Source of the DNA: Planococcus donghaensis
Lineage (GTDB): Bacteria > Bacillota > Bacilli > Bacillales_A > Planococcaceae
Assembly (NCBI RefSeq): GCF_001687665.2
Contig: NZ_CP016543.2
Location: 682,001-746,000, forward strand
Direction: 5' to 3'
DNA length: 64,000 nucleotides
The notes beneath the pieces were generated by a model that worked only from the letters and a program-made list of their open reading frames with translations, made no database searches and was not told the origin of the DNA. Positions 43,290 to 52,447 of the stretch are shown here, piece after piece. Position numbers and translations under genes: made by a program. How positions within the stretch are numbered: position 1 is the stretch's first letter; every line of letters starts with the position of its first letter.

Positions 43290-44423
43290 TTGAAAATCAT
43301 AGTTGCGCCCGATTCGTTTAAAGGCAGTTTAACAGCCATAAAAGCAGCTGAAGCGATGGCTGAAGGTATACGAGAGCTTGACCACCAAACTGATCTCATT
43401 TTATTGCCCGCTGCAGATGGGGGGGAAGGCACAATGAGTGCCATGGTCAGAGCGACTAGCGGGAAATTAGTGGAACATCAAGTAGAAGACCCACTGGGAC
43501 GTAACGTGTCTGCTTGTTACGGTGTTTTAGGTGATGCTCAAACGTGTGTAATTGAAATCGCTGAAGCTTCAGGGCTAACACTTTTAAAAGAAGAAGAACA
43601 AAATCCGTTAATCGCATCTTCCTTTGGTACCGGCCAATTGATTGGCTACGCATTAGATGCAGGGTTTCGGAAGTTTATAATAGGACTTGGAGGAAGTGCT
43701 ACAAATGATGGAGGAGCTGGGATATTAGAAGCTCTTGGTATGAAATTTTTAGATCGTGATGGACAGCGTTTAGCAAGAGGTGGCGGTTCATTAGGAGAGC
43801 TTTTCAAAATAGACGCCTCCAACTTTGATCGACGCCTTGCAGAAAGCACCTTTTTAATCGCGAGTGATGTAGAAAATCCTTTCATTGGGGAACAAGGAGC
43901 TTCAGCCATATTTGGTCCCCAAAAAGGTGCGACTCCTGAGTTGGTCGAGCAGCTAGATAATAATTTGCGAAACTTCGCCGATAAAGTCGAGCAACTAATA
44001 GGTATGGCTCTTCATCACAAACAAGGGGCTGGTGCAGCAGGTGGAGCAGGAGGTGCATTGCAGGCCTTTTTCAAAGGGGACATGCAGCGTGGTGTTGATG
44101 TAGTTTTGGAAGAAATGGACTTTGAATCGTATATTGAAACAGCAGACTTAGTCATAACTGGAGAAGGAAAAAGTGACAGTCAGACCTTATCTGGGAAAAC
44201 GCCTTTTGGCATTGCGCAAGTTGCTAAGCGAGCAGGCAAACCGGTTATACTGATTTCTGGAGTGGTTGAGTCAGAAAGTCGGAATTTGTTACAGTCTTAT
44301 TTTACAGAGGTTTATTCGATTGTTGGTGCTGAGGTGTCAGCTGAACAAGCGATGTCAGATGCGTATAGCCAATTGAAAATAAAAACACAAACTGCTGTTA
44401 ACACATTTATGGAGAACAATTAG
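43290..44423 (+). CDS. Glycerate kinase (GlxK/GarK family)
   Basis: A 377-residue kinase of the bacterial glycerate-kinase family (ATP + glycerate to 2- or 3-phosphoglycerate). It begins MKIIVAPDSFKGSLTAIKAA at TTG 43290, 8 bases after GGAGG; the upstream ATG frame to 43224 has no site. Other hallmarks are LPAADGGEGTMSA, IGLGGSATNDGGAG, GAAGGAGGALQAFF and DLVITGEGKSDSQTLSGK. Stand-alone; no glyoxylate carboligase or tartronate reductase is nearby, so it is not part of an allantoin or glucarate cluster here. Confidence 0.93.
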   Translation: MKIIVAPDSFKGSLTAIKAAEAMAEGIRELDHQTDLILLPAADGGEGTMSAMVRATSGKLVEHQVEDPLGRNVSACYGVLGDAQTCVIEIAEASGLTLLKEEEQNPLIASSFGTGQLIGYALDAGFRKFIIGLGGSATNDGGAGILEALGMKFLDRDGQRLARGGGSLGELFKIDASNFDRRLAESTFLIASDVENPFIGEQGASAIFGPQKGATPELVEQLDNNLRNFADKVEQLIGMALHHKQGAGAAGGAGGALQAFFKGDMQRGVDVVLEEMDFESYIETADLVITGEGKSDSQTLSGKTPFGIAQVAKRAGKPVILISGVVESESRNLLQSYFTEVYSIVGAEVSAEQAMSDAYSQLKIKTQTAVNTFMENN

Positions 44424-44429
44424 AAAGAA

Positions 44430-44476
44430 TAAAACGTCGCTTCTTAGATTTTATTCTAAGGAGCGACGTTTTTTGT
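44430..44476. terminator. Bidirectional terminator between glycerate kinase and Pr6Pr genes
   Basis: AAAACGTCGCT-t-CTTAGA stem with its complement and T runs on both sides. Confidence 0.92.
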
Positions 44477-44490
44477 AAAGAGAATTTATT

Positions 44491-45123
44491 TTATTCGACT
44501 TCAACAGATGCGGTGGACGCTGCACGCAATTTTCGACTTCCTACAACAGTTAACGAACAAAGCAGAATAAGTACCGTTATAAAAATTGAGCTGATAAGTA
44601 CTTGGCCATACCCACTAATTCGTGGATCTAAAAACGGGTAAGGATACCAATCCACCAGCGGACCGCGGAGTAATGTGTAAACTAAATAAGCGAGTGGATA
44701 GAGAATCCATAACCACATGCGTCGAAAAGAAATAAGGTTTCGTGAAGGAAAAGCTAGCCAATCAAATAATGCATACAAGGGTAACAATGTATGCAAAATG
44801 AAATTTACCCAAGGAATAGTCGTTTGGAGCTCTGCTTCCATGCCGCGTAAGAATAGAAAATAAACAATTCCTGTTGTCATGATGTAAGTTGTCACGGCTC
44901 CTCGGAATAATTGGAATTGTGGAGAGTGGAATTGTTTAGTAGAGAGCATAGCCCCGATTAGTAATACACCTACAATTAAAATATTGCTTTGTATTGTAAA
45001 GAAGCTAAAAAAATTACTGAGAACTAGACCGTTATAGCGTAACCCATGTGTCATTTGAGTAATAATAGCGATCAAGCCCATGATGCTAAGTACTAAACGA
45101 AGTCCTCGAGCTACTTTTTCCAT
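44491..45123 (-). CDS. Pr6Pr family membrane protein
   Basis: A 210-residue membrane protein with six helices. SNFFSFFTIQSNILIVG and YPLAYLVYTLLRGPLVDWYP followed by YPFLD are the Pr6Pr-family signature. Function unknown; related to FAR-17a/AIG1-type membrane proteins. AAGGAGATGA precedes ATG 45123. Convergent with the glycerate-kinase gene. Confidence 0.85.
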   Translation of the reverse strand: MEKVARGLRLVLSIMGLIAIITQMTHGLRYNGLVLSNFFSFFTIQSNILIVGVLLIGAMLSTKQFHSPQFQLFRGAVTTYIMTTGIVYFLFLRGMEAELQTTIPWVNFILHTLLPLYALFDWLAFPSRNLISFRRMWLWILYPLAYLVYTLLRGPLVDWYPYPFLDPRISGYGQVLISSIFITVLILLCSLTVVGSRKLRAASTASVEVE

Positions 45124-45219
45124 TTATTCATCTCCTTAAAATATCCTTTTCATAAAGCATATAGTCCTGAAGAGAGTAAATCAATGGTTTTAGAAAGCTA
45201 ATTGGTCTTATAAGTTGCT

Positions 45220-45705
45220 TCACCGTTCAACAAACCGAGCAAGGTTTTCAAGCGTAGAATTTAATCCTATATCATGATCCTCTTTACGTATGCCTTTAGG
45301 AACGTTTTCGCAAATAAGCGTAACACGCGTTCCTTCTGAAACAGTTTCTAAATACCACGTTTGAATCATTTCACTTGAAAACGCAGGATCTTCGGAGTCA
45401 AATACGACTGACATCACTATTTTTGTGTCTTCCACTACTTTTAGAAAGGTACCTTGGAAAACATCTGTATCATGTGAAGTTTTCCCTTTTTCTGAGCCAG
45501 CGACTTTGTATGTAAGACTCATTTTGTATACTCCGCCTTCACAAACATTAAATGTTTCAATTTTTGCGGACATACCTTGAGGGGGAAGCCACAAAGCAAA
45601 TGTATCAGGATTGATGAATGATTGGTAAATATCTTTGGAAGAAGCCTTGATCACGCGTGAGGCAGAATCGATTCGGTAGTTGAATGGCTGGATAATTATA
45701 AACAA
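45220..45705 (-). CDS. SRPBCC/AHSA1-like domain protein (start uncertain)
   Basis: A START-like protein of about 160 residues. Segments SASRVIKASSKDIYQSFINP, FALWLPPQGMSA, GTFLKVVEDTKIVM and a final helix (LNSTLENLARFVER) match the AHSA1/SRPBCC pattern. The start is odd: the frame opens at TTG 45705, which directly abuts AAGGAG with no spacing. The likely true start lies a few codons downstream, at a non-ATG codon such as ATT, or the frame is slightly disturbed. No ATG occurs before the domain. Ligand unknown. Confidence 0.78.
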   Translation of the reverse strand: MFIIIQPFNYRIDSASRVIKASSKDIYQSFINPDTFALWLPPQGMSAKIETFNVCEGGVYKMSLTYKVAGSEKGKTSHDTDVFQGTFLKVVEDTKIVMSVVFDSEDPAFSSEMIQTWYLETVSEGTRVTLICENVPKGIRKEDHDIGLNSTLENLARFVER

Positions 45706-45796
45706 CTCCTTCTTTAAAATCGGAATATTCAGAATTGACTTTCTGTGAAATCATTTTATCATTAAAGAGAAAAGATAAAAAGAAAGGGTGAATGCG

Positions 45797-46156
45797 GTGA
45801 AGAAGACGATTTTTGTTCACGATATTTCTTCTATTAAGCACAACCATTTTTCATTTAAAGACGCATCGGGGCTCATTAAAGATTATCCATTTGTTTTAAA
45901 AGTAGCCCCAGGTGGTAGTCATTATCATTTTGATAAAGAGGATTTAGAACTTATGAGCAAACATGAAAAAGACCTCGCCCCACACGATGAAAAGAGAACA
46001 AGCAAAAAAGAATATATCGAAGAAATGAAAAAAGAATTCTATCATCAAATACGCGCAGGAAATATGGACGCTATTTTATGCAGCTTGTACAAGTTGGAAG
46101 GCGAAAGTGTTGAGCTGAAATGGGGCGGGGAAGTGAGTCATAAATTTAAAATTTAA
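45797..46156 (+). CDS. Small hypothetical cytoplasmic protein
   Basis: A 119-residue soluble protein starting at GTG 45797, 8 bases after AAAGGG. Charged, His-rich sequence: FVHDISSIKHNHFSFKDASG, GGSHYHFDKEDLELMSKHEK, then a C-terminal helix and strand (DAILCSLYKLEGESVELKWG). The histidines could bind metal, but the spacing is not a known motif. It diverges from the SRPBCC gene and ends in a terminator. Function unknown. Confidence 0.7.
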   Translation: MKKTIFVHDISSIKHNHFSFKDASGLIKDYPFVLKVAPGGSHYHFDKEDLELMSKHEKDLAPHDEKRTSKKEYIEEMKKEFYHQIRAGNMDAILCSLYKLEGESVELKWGGEVSHKFKI

Positions 46157-46179
46157 TATCTTATTATTCTATAACCTAC

Positions 46180-46222
46180 TGTCGTCGCTCCCAGAAAACC
46201 ATCTGAGAGCGATGTTTTTATT
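46180..46222 (+). terminator. Intrinsic terminator after the small His-rich gene
   Basis: GTCGCTC-c-CAGA/TCTG-a-GAGCGAT stem and five T residues. Confidence 0.85.
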
Positions 46223-46379
46223 TACTTCGAAATTCAGCGTTTATAAACAACAGTCTTTCGTGTAAATTTCACAACTTTAAAACCCCATATCTTCAAATCG
46301 ATGATATGATTAGATGAAAACAGATCAGGTGAAAAGCATCGGTTTGAAATTTCTTCAGTTCCAAAGAACAGGTGATTAC

Positions 46380-49300
46380 ATGAGTAAACAACATTCAGCA
46401 ACATATAAAACATCGGTACGACTAACCAAGACGGCAATGGAAAAAATGGGCGTGTTCGGCATCAGCGAACGCTCATTTTTTGTTGCGGACAAAGCGTTTA
46501 AAGTGTTTATCGAACGCTATCCGTCTAATGCGGATGGCGAGCTTTCGGTTGCGCTGATTTTGGACAAGTCGGAAAATGTGCGGTTAACGGGAAAAGAAGC
46601 GGAAGCATCGTTTGTTTTGCATGGCGTTTTTACGAATCATCATTTGTTGATTACAAATGTAACGCAGCGAAAAGCTTATCAAGCGCTCGGCACAAACTGG
46701 CAGCGCGAAGAATATATGCTGTTTGACCGATCGCGAGAGGCGGCATCGATACCACTGATTAATATGATTAACCGGATGACGCCTGCTAAAGAAAGTTCCG
46801 ATTACGTGAAAAAGCGGATTGGCAGTTGGGAAGGCTATTTGAAAATTCAGGAACGCGGCATGGATATTCCAGACATCAAAACCGCTTATTCGAGTTTGTC
46901 GTTTAGTCACGACTTTAGCCGTATCACATTAAAAGGTTGTCAGTTAAAAGAAACCGAATGGAAATCGTTAAAAAACTTAACGGTGCGATTGACTGGTGTA
47001 TCTGGAGACGTCGGCACTGTTATTAAAGCAGCAAACCGAACGGTAGAAATAGAACTCCAACACTATATGGTCAAGCAGCTTCGTGAAAACGGCTTGTCAC
47101 TCGATAAAAAAGAAGTCGTCTTTAGTAATTTTGCGGCTTTAAGCCAAATAAGACGACTGCGCCAAGGTTTTGCCAACTTGGAAAAAGGACTAGCGGTAAA
47201 CGCCAATCTAGATCGTCTCTTATTTGAAGAAAAACCGCCTGTTAAGCCGCTTCGGTCTTTAGAGAAACTGACTTTTCATAATCGATTAAATGAATTTCAA
47301 CAAAAAGCGGTGTCAGGTGCGATAGCAGCAGAGGATTTATATGTGATACAAGGACCACCAGGTACAGGGAAAACCACAGTTATTTCGGAAATTTGTCTGC
47401 AAAACGCCAAAAAAGGATTGCGCACACTGGTCGCTTCCCAGTCGAATTTAGCGGTTGATAATGCACTTGGACGTTTGCTTGCCAATAAAGACATTCGGAT
47501 TTTGCGCGTAGGTCGTACGGAAAGCATCGAAGAAGAAGGTAAGAAGTTTATCGAAGAAAACGTTGGCCAATATTGGAAAGACCATACGTTAGCAGAAGTA
47601 TCGGCGCAATATGAAATGCGTGCAAAACGCGAACCCGAATTGAAAAAAGAACTCACACATAACGAACAAGCTACAGAAAAACTGGAGCCTGTATACGAAA
47701 GTTTGGTAGTTGCAGTAGAAGAGAAAAAACGAGCTGTTGAAAAGCAGCAAACGATACAGCAACAACTCGAACAAGAACGAGTAAAACAATCTGCATTAGA
47801 GCGTGAACAAGATAAAGCACGACAAGAGAGACAAGCGATAGACAAAGAAATCGAAACGCTTGAAAACGAACTTCAACAAGATGCTGTCTTTATTGAAGAA
47901 ACAAAAGGCACCGAGTGGCTCGTGCAAGAACAGAAAATCCAAGGTGCGATTCAACAACTTCAGCGTGCACTTGGACGAGAACGTTTAGAGCAAGATTTAG
48001 AAGTAAAAAGGCATGAACTTGAAGCCATCACAGAAAAACGTGATCAAATGGCGGATATTATGGAACAGAAAAAAATAGCGATTGCCAATATGGACAGCAT
48101 CAAAAAAATCGATGGCTTGTTGGACGTGATAAAAGAAGAACGCGTTGAAGAAACGGCATCAATTACGTATTTGATCAACCGACTAGAAGCCAATCGTGAA
48201 AACATGGCAGACTGGACCAAACTCAACGAATACAACGAGCGTGTTTCTCCGGCAATTTCGTATATTGAAAAACTGCTGACTTCGGTTGATATTTCAGTTG
48301 CCAACCTAAAAGAACAAGCCTTGTTAAAAGCAGAAGCGTATAGCTCTGCAGAAATTGACGAGTATTTAGAAAAGTTGAGAGCGATATTAAAAGGGGAACA
48401 GCGCAGCAATCCAATCGTTTTGCAAAAAGGGCTAATTGGCTTATATAGAAGGCAAAATGATTTATGGAGAAGAGGCGCGAAGTTTAAAGCGGTTGATGTG
48501 TATGTGGCTGAGTCAAAGCGCGCTTTTAGCGACTTAAAGAAAACTTTATGCGCTGAACTTGTTAAACAGCAAGAACAGTACCGCGTATGGGATGCTAAAT
48601 GGTTGGAAAAACAAGAAAAGCAACAACAAGACATGGCGCCACTCGAACTGCGCTACCGGCAATTGCCAAATGTGGCTGACCTCCCCGCTGACATTAACGG
48701 CGCGATTCGCGAGTCTAAAGCGCAACTTGAAAAGCTTCAAAAAGACAAAACTTTGTTTGATCAAACCAAGCAGCGTATAAACGATCAGCAAGTTAAACTC
48801 GAACAAAAACATTCGGTCTTAGAATCCATTAGCAGCCGTTTAGCGAAAGTAGAAGCTGAGATCGAAAAAGTTGAAGAGGCAATAGCCAATTGTGAACAGC
48901 AACTCGCGGCTTTAGCAGAGGTTTTGACTTCAAACCCTGAGCAGTGCTTAGAAGAAACAACAAAACAACTGGCTAGTTTGTCATTTACGAAAGAATCGCT
49001 AAAACAAGAAATGAAAAATCTGCCTTTAATGCAGTCTGTACAAAAAAAATGGTTGGATTTATTGGCGACTGCGAACGAGCACGATTTGGATGAAATCCGC
49101 AAATTGTATATTAAACACGCCAATGTTATTGGAACAACATGTGTGGCGTCAGCCCGTAAAGATTTTATCGACAACTACCCAGAGTTTGATGTGGTCATTA
49201 TCGACGAAGTGTCAAAAGCTACACCACCCGAATTATTGCTGCCCATGTTAAAAGGGCAGAAAGTCATTCTGGTAGGTGATCATCATCAGCTGCCACCACT

Positions 49301-50150
49301 TCTCGGCAATGACACGTTAGAAGAAACACTTCAAGAAATGATTGCCGAAGATAATGGGTTTGAAGAAAAGAAAGAACTTGAAAAGCTATTAGAAGAGTCG
49401 CTATTTGAACGGTTGTATAAAAACTTGCCAGCTGCCAATAAAACCATGTTAGCTATTCAATACCGCATGCATGAAGACATTATGGAAACCATTTCACCGT
49501 TTTACCGGTTGGAAAACGATCAATTGCAATGTGGCATTGTGGACTCGGATAGCGAGCGCGATCATTTACTAGAATCATCGATTGTAAAACGAAATAATCA
49601 CTTAATGTGGCTTGATTTGCCAAATGAACCTGCTTATTTTGAAGAACGCATGAGCGGCGGGAAAAGCTTATACAACGCTGCTGAACTTCAAGAAATTCGT
49701 ACTTTATTGGTCGAGTTAAATGATGCGACAGCTGAAGCAAAACGAGCAGGACGAATGGCTTCCGATGAATTAAAAAGCATTGGTGTGATTAGCTTTTACG
49801 GCGAACAAGTCAAACGTCTTCAACGCATGTTCGACCAAGAATTGCACTTGCCACATTTGGCGGTTCGAACAGGAACGGTTGACCGTTTCCAAGGAAGCGA
49901 ACGCGATATTATCATACTAAGCATGGTACGCAACAACCAAAACAAACATGGCGATATCGGATTTGCAAAAGACTACCGACGCTTAAACGTTGCCTTATCG
50001 CGTGCAAAAGAGTTGTTAGTGCTTGTCGGCAGTTCAGAAATGTTCACCAAACAAGCGAAACAGGCAGAAACACGCAAGATGTACAAGCATGTAGTAGAAG
50101 TTGTGAAAAAGAAAAGCGGCTTGAAAGCATTAGAAAACAGTAAGGGGTGA
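46380..50150 (+). CDS. SF1 (UPF1/Dna2-type) helicase with long coiled-coil insertion
   Basis: A ~1256-residue AAA_11/AAA_12-type helicase. Unknown N-terminal region (~1-290); Walker A QGPPGTGKTTVI (325-332); a ~450-residue Glu/Gln/Lys-rich coiled-coil region (~405-880; e.g. KQQTIQQQLEQERVKQSALE) inserted between the first motifs and the Walker B IIDEVSKATPP (Asp942-Glu943); then VGDHHQLPPLL, QYRMHEDIME (~1027), TVDRFQGSERDIIIL (~1168) and LNVALSRAK (~1208). All catalytic motifs are intact, so ATP-driven nucleic-acid unwinding or remodelling is expected. No nuclease motif was seen. ATG 46380 (MSKQHSATYK) has a modest AGGTGA site; ATG 46314 is an alternative. The following gene begins 4 bases after the stop. 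Confidence 0.9.
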   Translation: MSKQHSATYKTSVRLTKTAMEKMGVFGISERSFFVADKAFKVFIERYPSNADGELSVALILDKSENVRLTGKEAEASFVLHGVFTNHHLLITNVTQRKAYQALGTNWQREEYMLFDRSREAASIPLINMINRMTPAKESSDYVKKRIGSWEGYLKIQERGMDIPDIKTAYSSLSFSHDFSRITLKGCQLKETEWKSLKNLTVRLTGVSGDVGTVIKAANRTVEIELQHYMVKQLRENGLSLDKKEVVFSNFAALSQIRRLRQGFANLEKGLAVNANLDRLLFEEKPPVKPLRSLEKLTFHNRLNEFQQKAVSGAIAAEDLYVIQGPPGTGKTTVISEICLQNAKKGLRTLVASQSNLAVDNALGRLLANKDIRILRVGRTESIEEEGKKFIEENVGQYWKDHTLAEVSAQYEMRAKREPELKKELTHNEQATEKLEPVYESLVVAVEEKKRAVEKQQTIQQQLEQERVKQSALEREQDKARQERQAIDKEIETLENELQQDAVFIEETKGTEWLVQEQKIQGAIQQLQRALGRERLEQDLEVKRHELEAITEKRDQMADIMEQKKIAIANMDSIKKIDGLLDVIKEERVEETASITYLINRLEANRENMADWTKLNEYNERVSPAISYIEKLLTSVDISVANLKEQALLKAEAYSSAEIDEYLEKLRAILKGEQRSNPIVLQKGLIGLYRRQNDLWRRGAKFKAVDVYVAESKRAFSDLKKTLCAELVKQQEQYRVWDAKWLEKQEKQQQDMAPLELRYRQLPNVADLPADINGAIRESKAQLEKLQKDKTLFDQTKQRINDQQVKLEQKHSVLESISSRLAKVEAEIEKVEEAIANCEQQLAALAEVLTSNPEQCLEETTKQLASLSFTKESLKQEMKNLPLMQSVQKKWLDLLATANEHDLDEIRKLYIKHANVIGTTCVASARKDFIDNYPEFDVVIIDEVSKATPPELLLPMLKGQKVILVGDHHQLPPLLGNDTLEETLQEMIAEDNGFEEKKELEKLLEESLFERLYKNLPAANKTMLAIQYRMHEDIMETISPFYRLENDQLQCGIVDSDSERDHLLESSIVKRNNHLMWLDLPNEPAYFEERMSGGKSLYNAAELQEIRTLLVELNDATAEAKRAGRMASDELKSIGVISFYGEQVKRLQRMFDQELHLPHLAVRTGTVDRFQGSERDIIILSMVRNNQNKHGDIGFAKDYRRLNVALSRAKELLVLVGSSEMFTKQAKQAETRKMYKHVVEVVKKKSGLKALENSKG

Positions 50151-50154
50151 CGAT

Positions 50155-50907
50155 GTGGACAATTTACGAATGGAATTACGTGCGACGATAACAAGCAATC
50201 CGGATGTCTCCATCGTCAACGAGCAGCTTTGGAAGCTGCCGATTGTTTTATATGATGTTGGGTTTGATCAGGTTAAACGGTTGAAAATGGACATTTTGAT
50301 GAAAATGTTACTACTCGCTTTTCAAGAAGCTGATATTCGACGAGCCGCTAATTTATCGGAAATGCTGTTTGTAGAAGAGTTGTTTATTAGCGATTTAATC
50401 TATAAAATGCAGCGCATCGGCTTGATTAGATTGGAAAAGACAGGTTATAAACTGACGCCAAAAGGGCATGACTATTTGGAAAAAGGGATTTTCGATGAAG
50501 AAATGGAAGGCGGACAAACGGTAATTTCGTATAGCGCAATTCATGATGAGTACCGTTTAGCACGAGAAGATTCTTCGGAAGAAGCAGACGAAGCGCTCGG
50601 AATTTATCGTTATCCCATAAAGGGCAGTTTAAACAAAGATCGAATCGAACAGCTGTTATTTAAAGAAGGTGTCAATACCGGAGAAGAAAACTTTCAAACT
50701 ATTATTACCGGCATAACAAGCTGTATAGAACAAAAGACAAAATACATTTCGTGTGTTGAGTTTCAGTTATATGACGACAAGCAAGACATCTTTTTCTCGC
50801 GTGTTTGGAATTTATTGACGAGCAGCTGGGACGAAATAGTAGAAAAACAAATCGAAGCGCGCGAAGTTGTGAAGTGGCGTAAAGCGATGGAAGAGCAAAG
50901 TGTATAA
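50155..50907 (+). CDS. Helicase-associated protein with winged-helix-like region
   Basis: A 250-residue protein starting at GTG 50155, with AAGGGG inside the helicase gene's last codons; 4-base intergenic gap. Residues ~35-110 resemble a MarR-like winged helix (ILMKMLLLAFQEADIRRAAN, LIYKMQRIGLIRLEKTGYKL, then TPKGHDYLE). The rest is an alpha/beta domain (TVISYSAIHDEYRLARED; TKYISCVEFQLYDDKQDIFF) I do not recognise. It has no membrane segment and no nuclease motif. The tight coupling implies it works with the helicase, perhaps as a DNA- or RNA-binding adaptor (inference). Confidence 0.8.
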   Translation: MDNLRMELRATITSNPDVSIVNEQLWKLPIVLYDVGFDQVKRLKMDILMKMLLLAFQEADIRRAANLSEMLFVEELFISDLIYKMQRIGLIRLEKTGYKLTPKGHDYLEKGIFDEEMEGGQTVISYSAIHDEYRLAREDSSEEADEALGIYRYPIKGSLNKDRIEQLLFKEGVNTGEENFQTIITGITSCIEQKTKYISCVEFQLYDDKQDIFFSRVWNLLTSSWDEIVEKQIEAREVVKWRKAMEEQSV

Positions 50908-50929
50908 ATAGCAGAAGCAGCAGAATAAT

Positions 50930-50979
50930 TAAACTGTAGACAAATTCGATTTGCTTGAATTGGTCTACAGTTTTTTTGT
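50930..50979 (+). terminator. Intrinsic terminator of the helicase operon
   Basis: AACTGTAGAC-a-AATTC stem pairing with GAATT-g-GTCTACAGTT, then seven T residues. Confidence 0.93.
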
Positions 50980-51090
50980 TGGAAGTAAATTGCTCCAATC
51001 TCTTTGTCTACCCCCGTATAGTTTTCTTTTTACTAGATTGGAACAGAGTCTCTTTCTCTTTCGGATTAGTGTTTAATACTAAAAGCTGAA

Positions 51091-51133
51091 AATAATGAGC
51101 AAACGCAATTCTAAATTTGCGTTTGCTCATTAT
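51091..51133 (-). terminator. Hairpin at the 3' end of the aminotransferase operon
   Basis: ATAATGAGCAAACGCA and its complement form a 16-bp stem directly after the minus-strand stop; the T run is short (ATTATTTT). Confidence 0.75.
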
Positions 51134-51134
51134 G

Positions 51135-52421
51135 TTATACGTTAATATTTAAGTGAGAAGAAATTTGGTGCGTGACTTTCAAAAATGCTTTTATATCTTC
51201 TTTTGAATGACAATGGATGGGGGAAACTCGAACAATTGCATCGAGTCCGACAGCATCCAAAATCCTTTTAGAATAATGACTTGCGGATTCTCTAGCATAA
51301 ACAAGAATGTTATGTTTACCGTATTCTTTTACAACTTCGGAACAACTCAAATTTTCGAAAGTGAGTGCTAAAATCAAATCTTGATTAATACCGTTAGCTT
51401 TTTCGAAATGGATGGTTACACCTTCTAAATCTTTGATCCCCGGTGTATCCGAAGTACCGTTGATAAGTTCGTGAAGGATGGCTTGCTCTTGGTGGTGAAT
51501 GCGATTCATGCCCTCAACGATTAAAGTTCTTCTATCTGATGAATGGTTATAGTAGCTACCAATATGACAGATATAGTCTATGATTGCCGTGAAACTAGCA
51601 AAATGTGCGGGAGTGGGGCTGCCGACATTCCAGTTATCAGGATTTGTAGCTTGCAAACGATGGTGAGGCAGAGAAGCGATACGCTCTGAAAGATAAGCGT
51701 AACCAATTCCACGATTACCAAACATTTTATACGGAGCAATTGTTAAGGCATCAATTTTCCAATCACTGGCATCAATAACACCGTGGGGTGCTCCTTGAAC
51801 GCCATCTACAATAATATAAGTGTTAGGGTTTTTCTCTTTTATTGCTTTGGCATATGTCTTGATATCGTGCATAGCACCAGTAATATTGGAAGTTAAGATT
51901 ACGGATACAAGAACAGTTTGTTCATCTACTAAATCGACGATGTTTGAAAGCGGAATACTCCCAGAGGCCGAATCCGCTTTGGCTACTCGCAATTCATGTT
52001 GGAATTGTTCCGATGCAAATTGGCATGCGTCATAGGAAGAAGGATGCTCGATTGCGGTAGTAACAATATTTCCGTTCGGATTCGATGCGACTGCTGAAAT
52101 GATTTCAAACATTAACTTTGATGCCGTTAACGCTGAAGCAATTGCGCCGTCTTTTGCGTTTAAGAACAAACTAATATCTTCGGTTCCTTTAGCAATAACG
52201 TTGCGGATATCCAGTGCTACGTTATGATTGCGTTCTGGACAATCAGGAATAGCAGAATATTTAGCTTGAGCTTCGACAGCTGCTTTTAAGCGTAGTGAAC
52301 CCCCCGCATTTTCAAAGAAAATCCGGTCAATTCCGTACACATCCTGTTTCAAAAAATAGAAACTATTATTTAACTGAGTTTGTAAGTCTTCCGGAAAAAA
52401 ATCTGTATAGCGTTCTGACAT
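51135..52421 (-). CDS. Class V aminotransferase / cysteine desulfurase-like PLP enzyme
   Basis: A 428-residue fold-type I PLP enzyme of the Csd/NifS-like class V group. Schiff-base Lys232 (TIAPYKMFGNRGIGYA), the PLP-ring Asp206 (TYIIVDGVQGAPHG), IFFENAGGS near the N-terminus and TAIEHPSS as the His stacking region. Length and motifs suggest a lyase/desulfurase acting on an amino acid, but no iron-sulfur (isc/suf) genes are near. It lies 26 bases after the symporter stop on the same strand, so substrate and transporter are linked. ATG 52421 is preferred over GTG 52430 for site spacing. Confidence 0.85.
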   Translation of the reverse strand: MSERYTDFFPEDLQTQLNNSFYFLKQDVYGIDRIFFENAGGSLRLKAAVEAQAKYSAIPDCPERNHNVALDIRNVIAKGTEDISLFLNAKDGAIASALTASKLMFEIISAVASNPNGNIVTTAIEHPSSYDACQFASEQFQHELRVAKADSASGSIPLSNIVDLVDEQTVLVSVILTSNITGAMHDIKTYAKAIKEKNPNTYIIVDGVQGAPHGVIDASDWKIDALTIAPYKMFGNRGIGYAYLSERIASLPHHRLQATNPDNWNVGSPTPAHFASFTAIIDYICHIGSYYNHSSDRRTLIVEGMNRIHHQEQAILHELINGTSDTPGIKDLEGVTIHFEKANGINQDLILALTFENLSCSEVVKEYGKHNILVYARESASHYSKRILDAVGLDAIVRVSPIHCHSKEDIKAFLKVTHQISSHLNINV

Positions 52422-52447
52422 TTGATACACAACCTTTCAAGAATCTA

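Noticed and set aside
47297..48634. Long Ser/Cys/Phe-rich minus-strand frames over the helicase coiled coil
   Set aside because: Mirror-frame artefact of Glu/Lys/Gln-rich codons; no family resemblance and no ribosome site.
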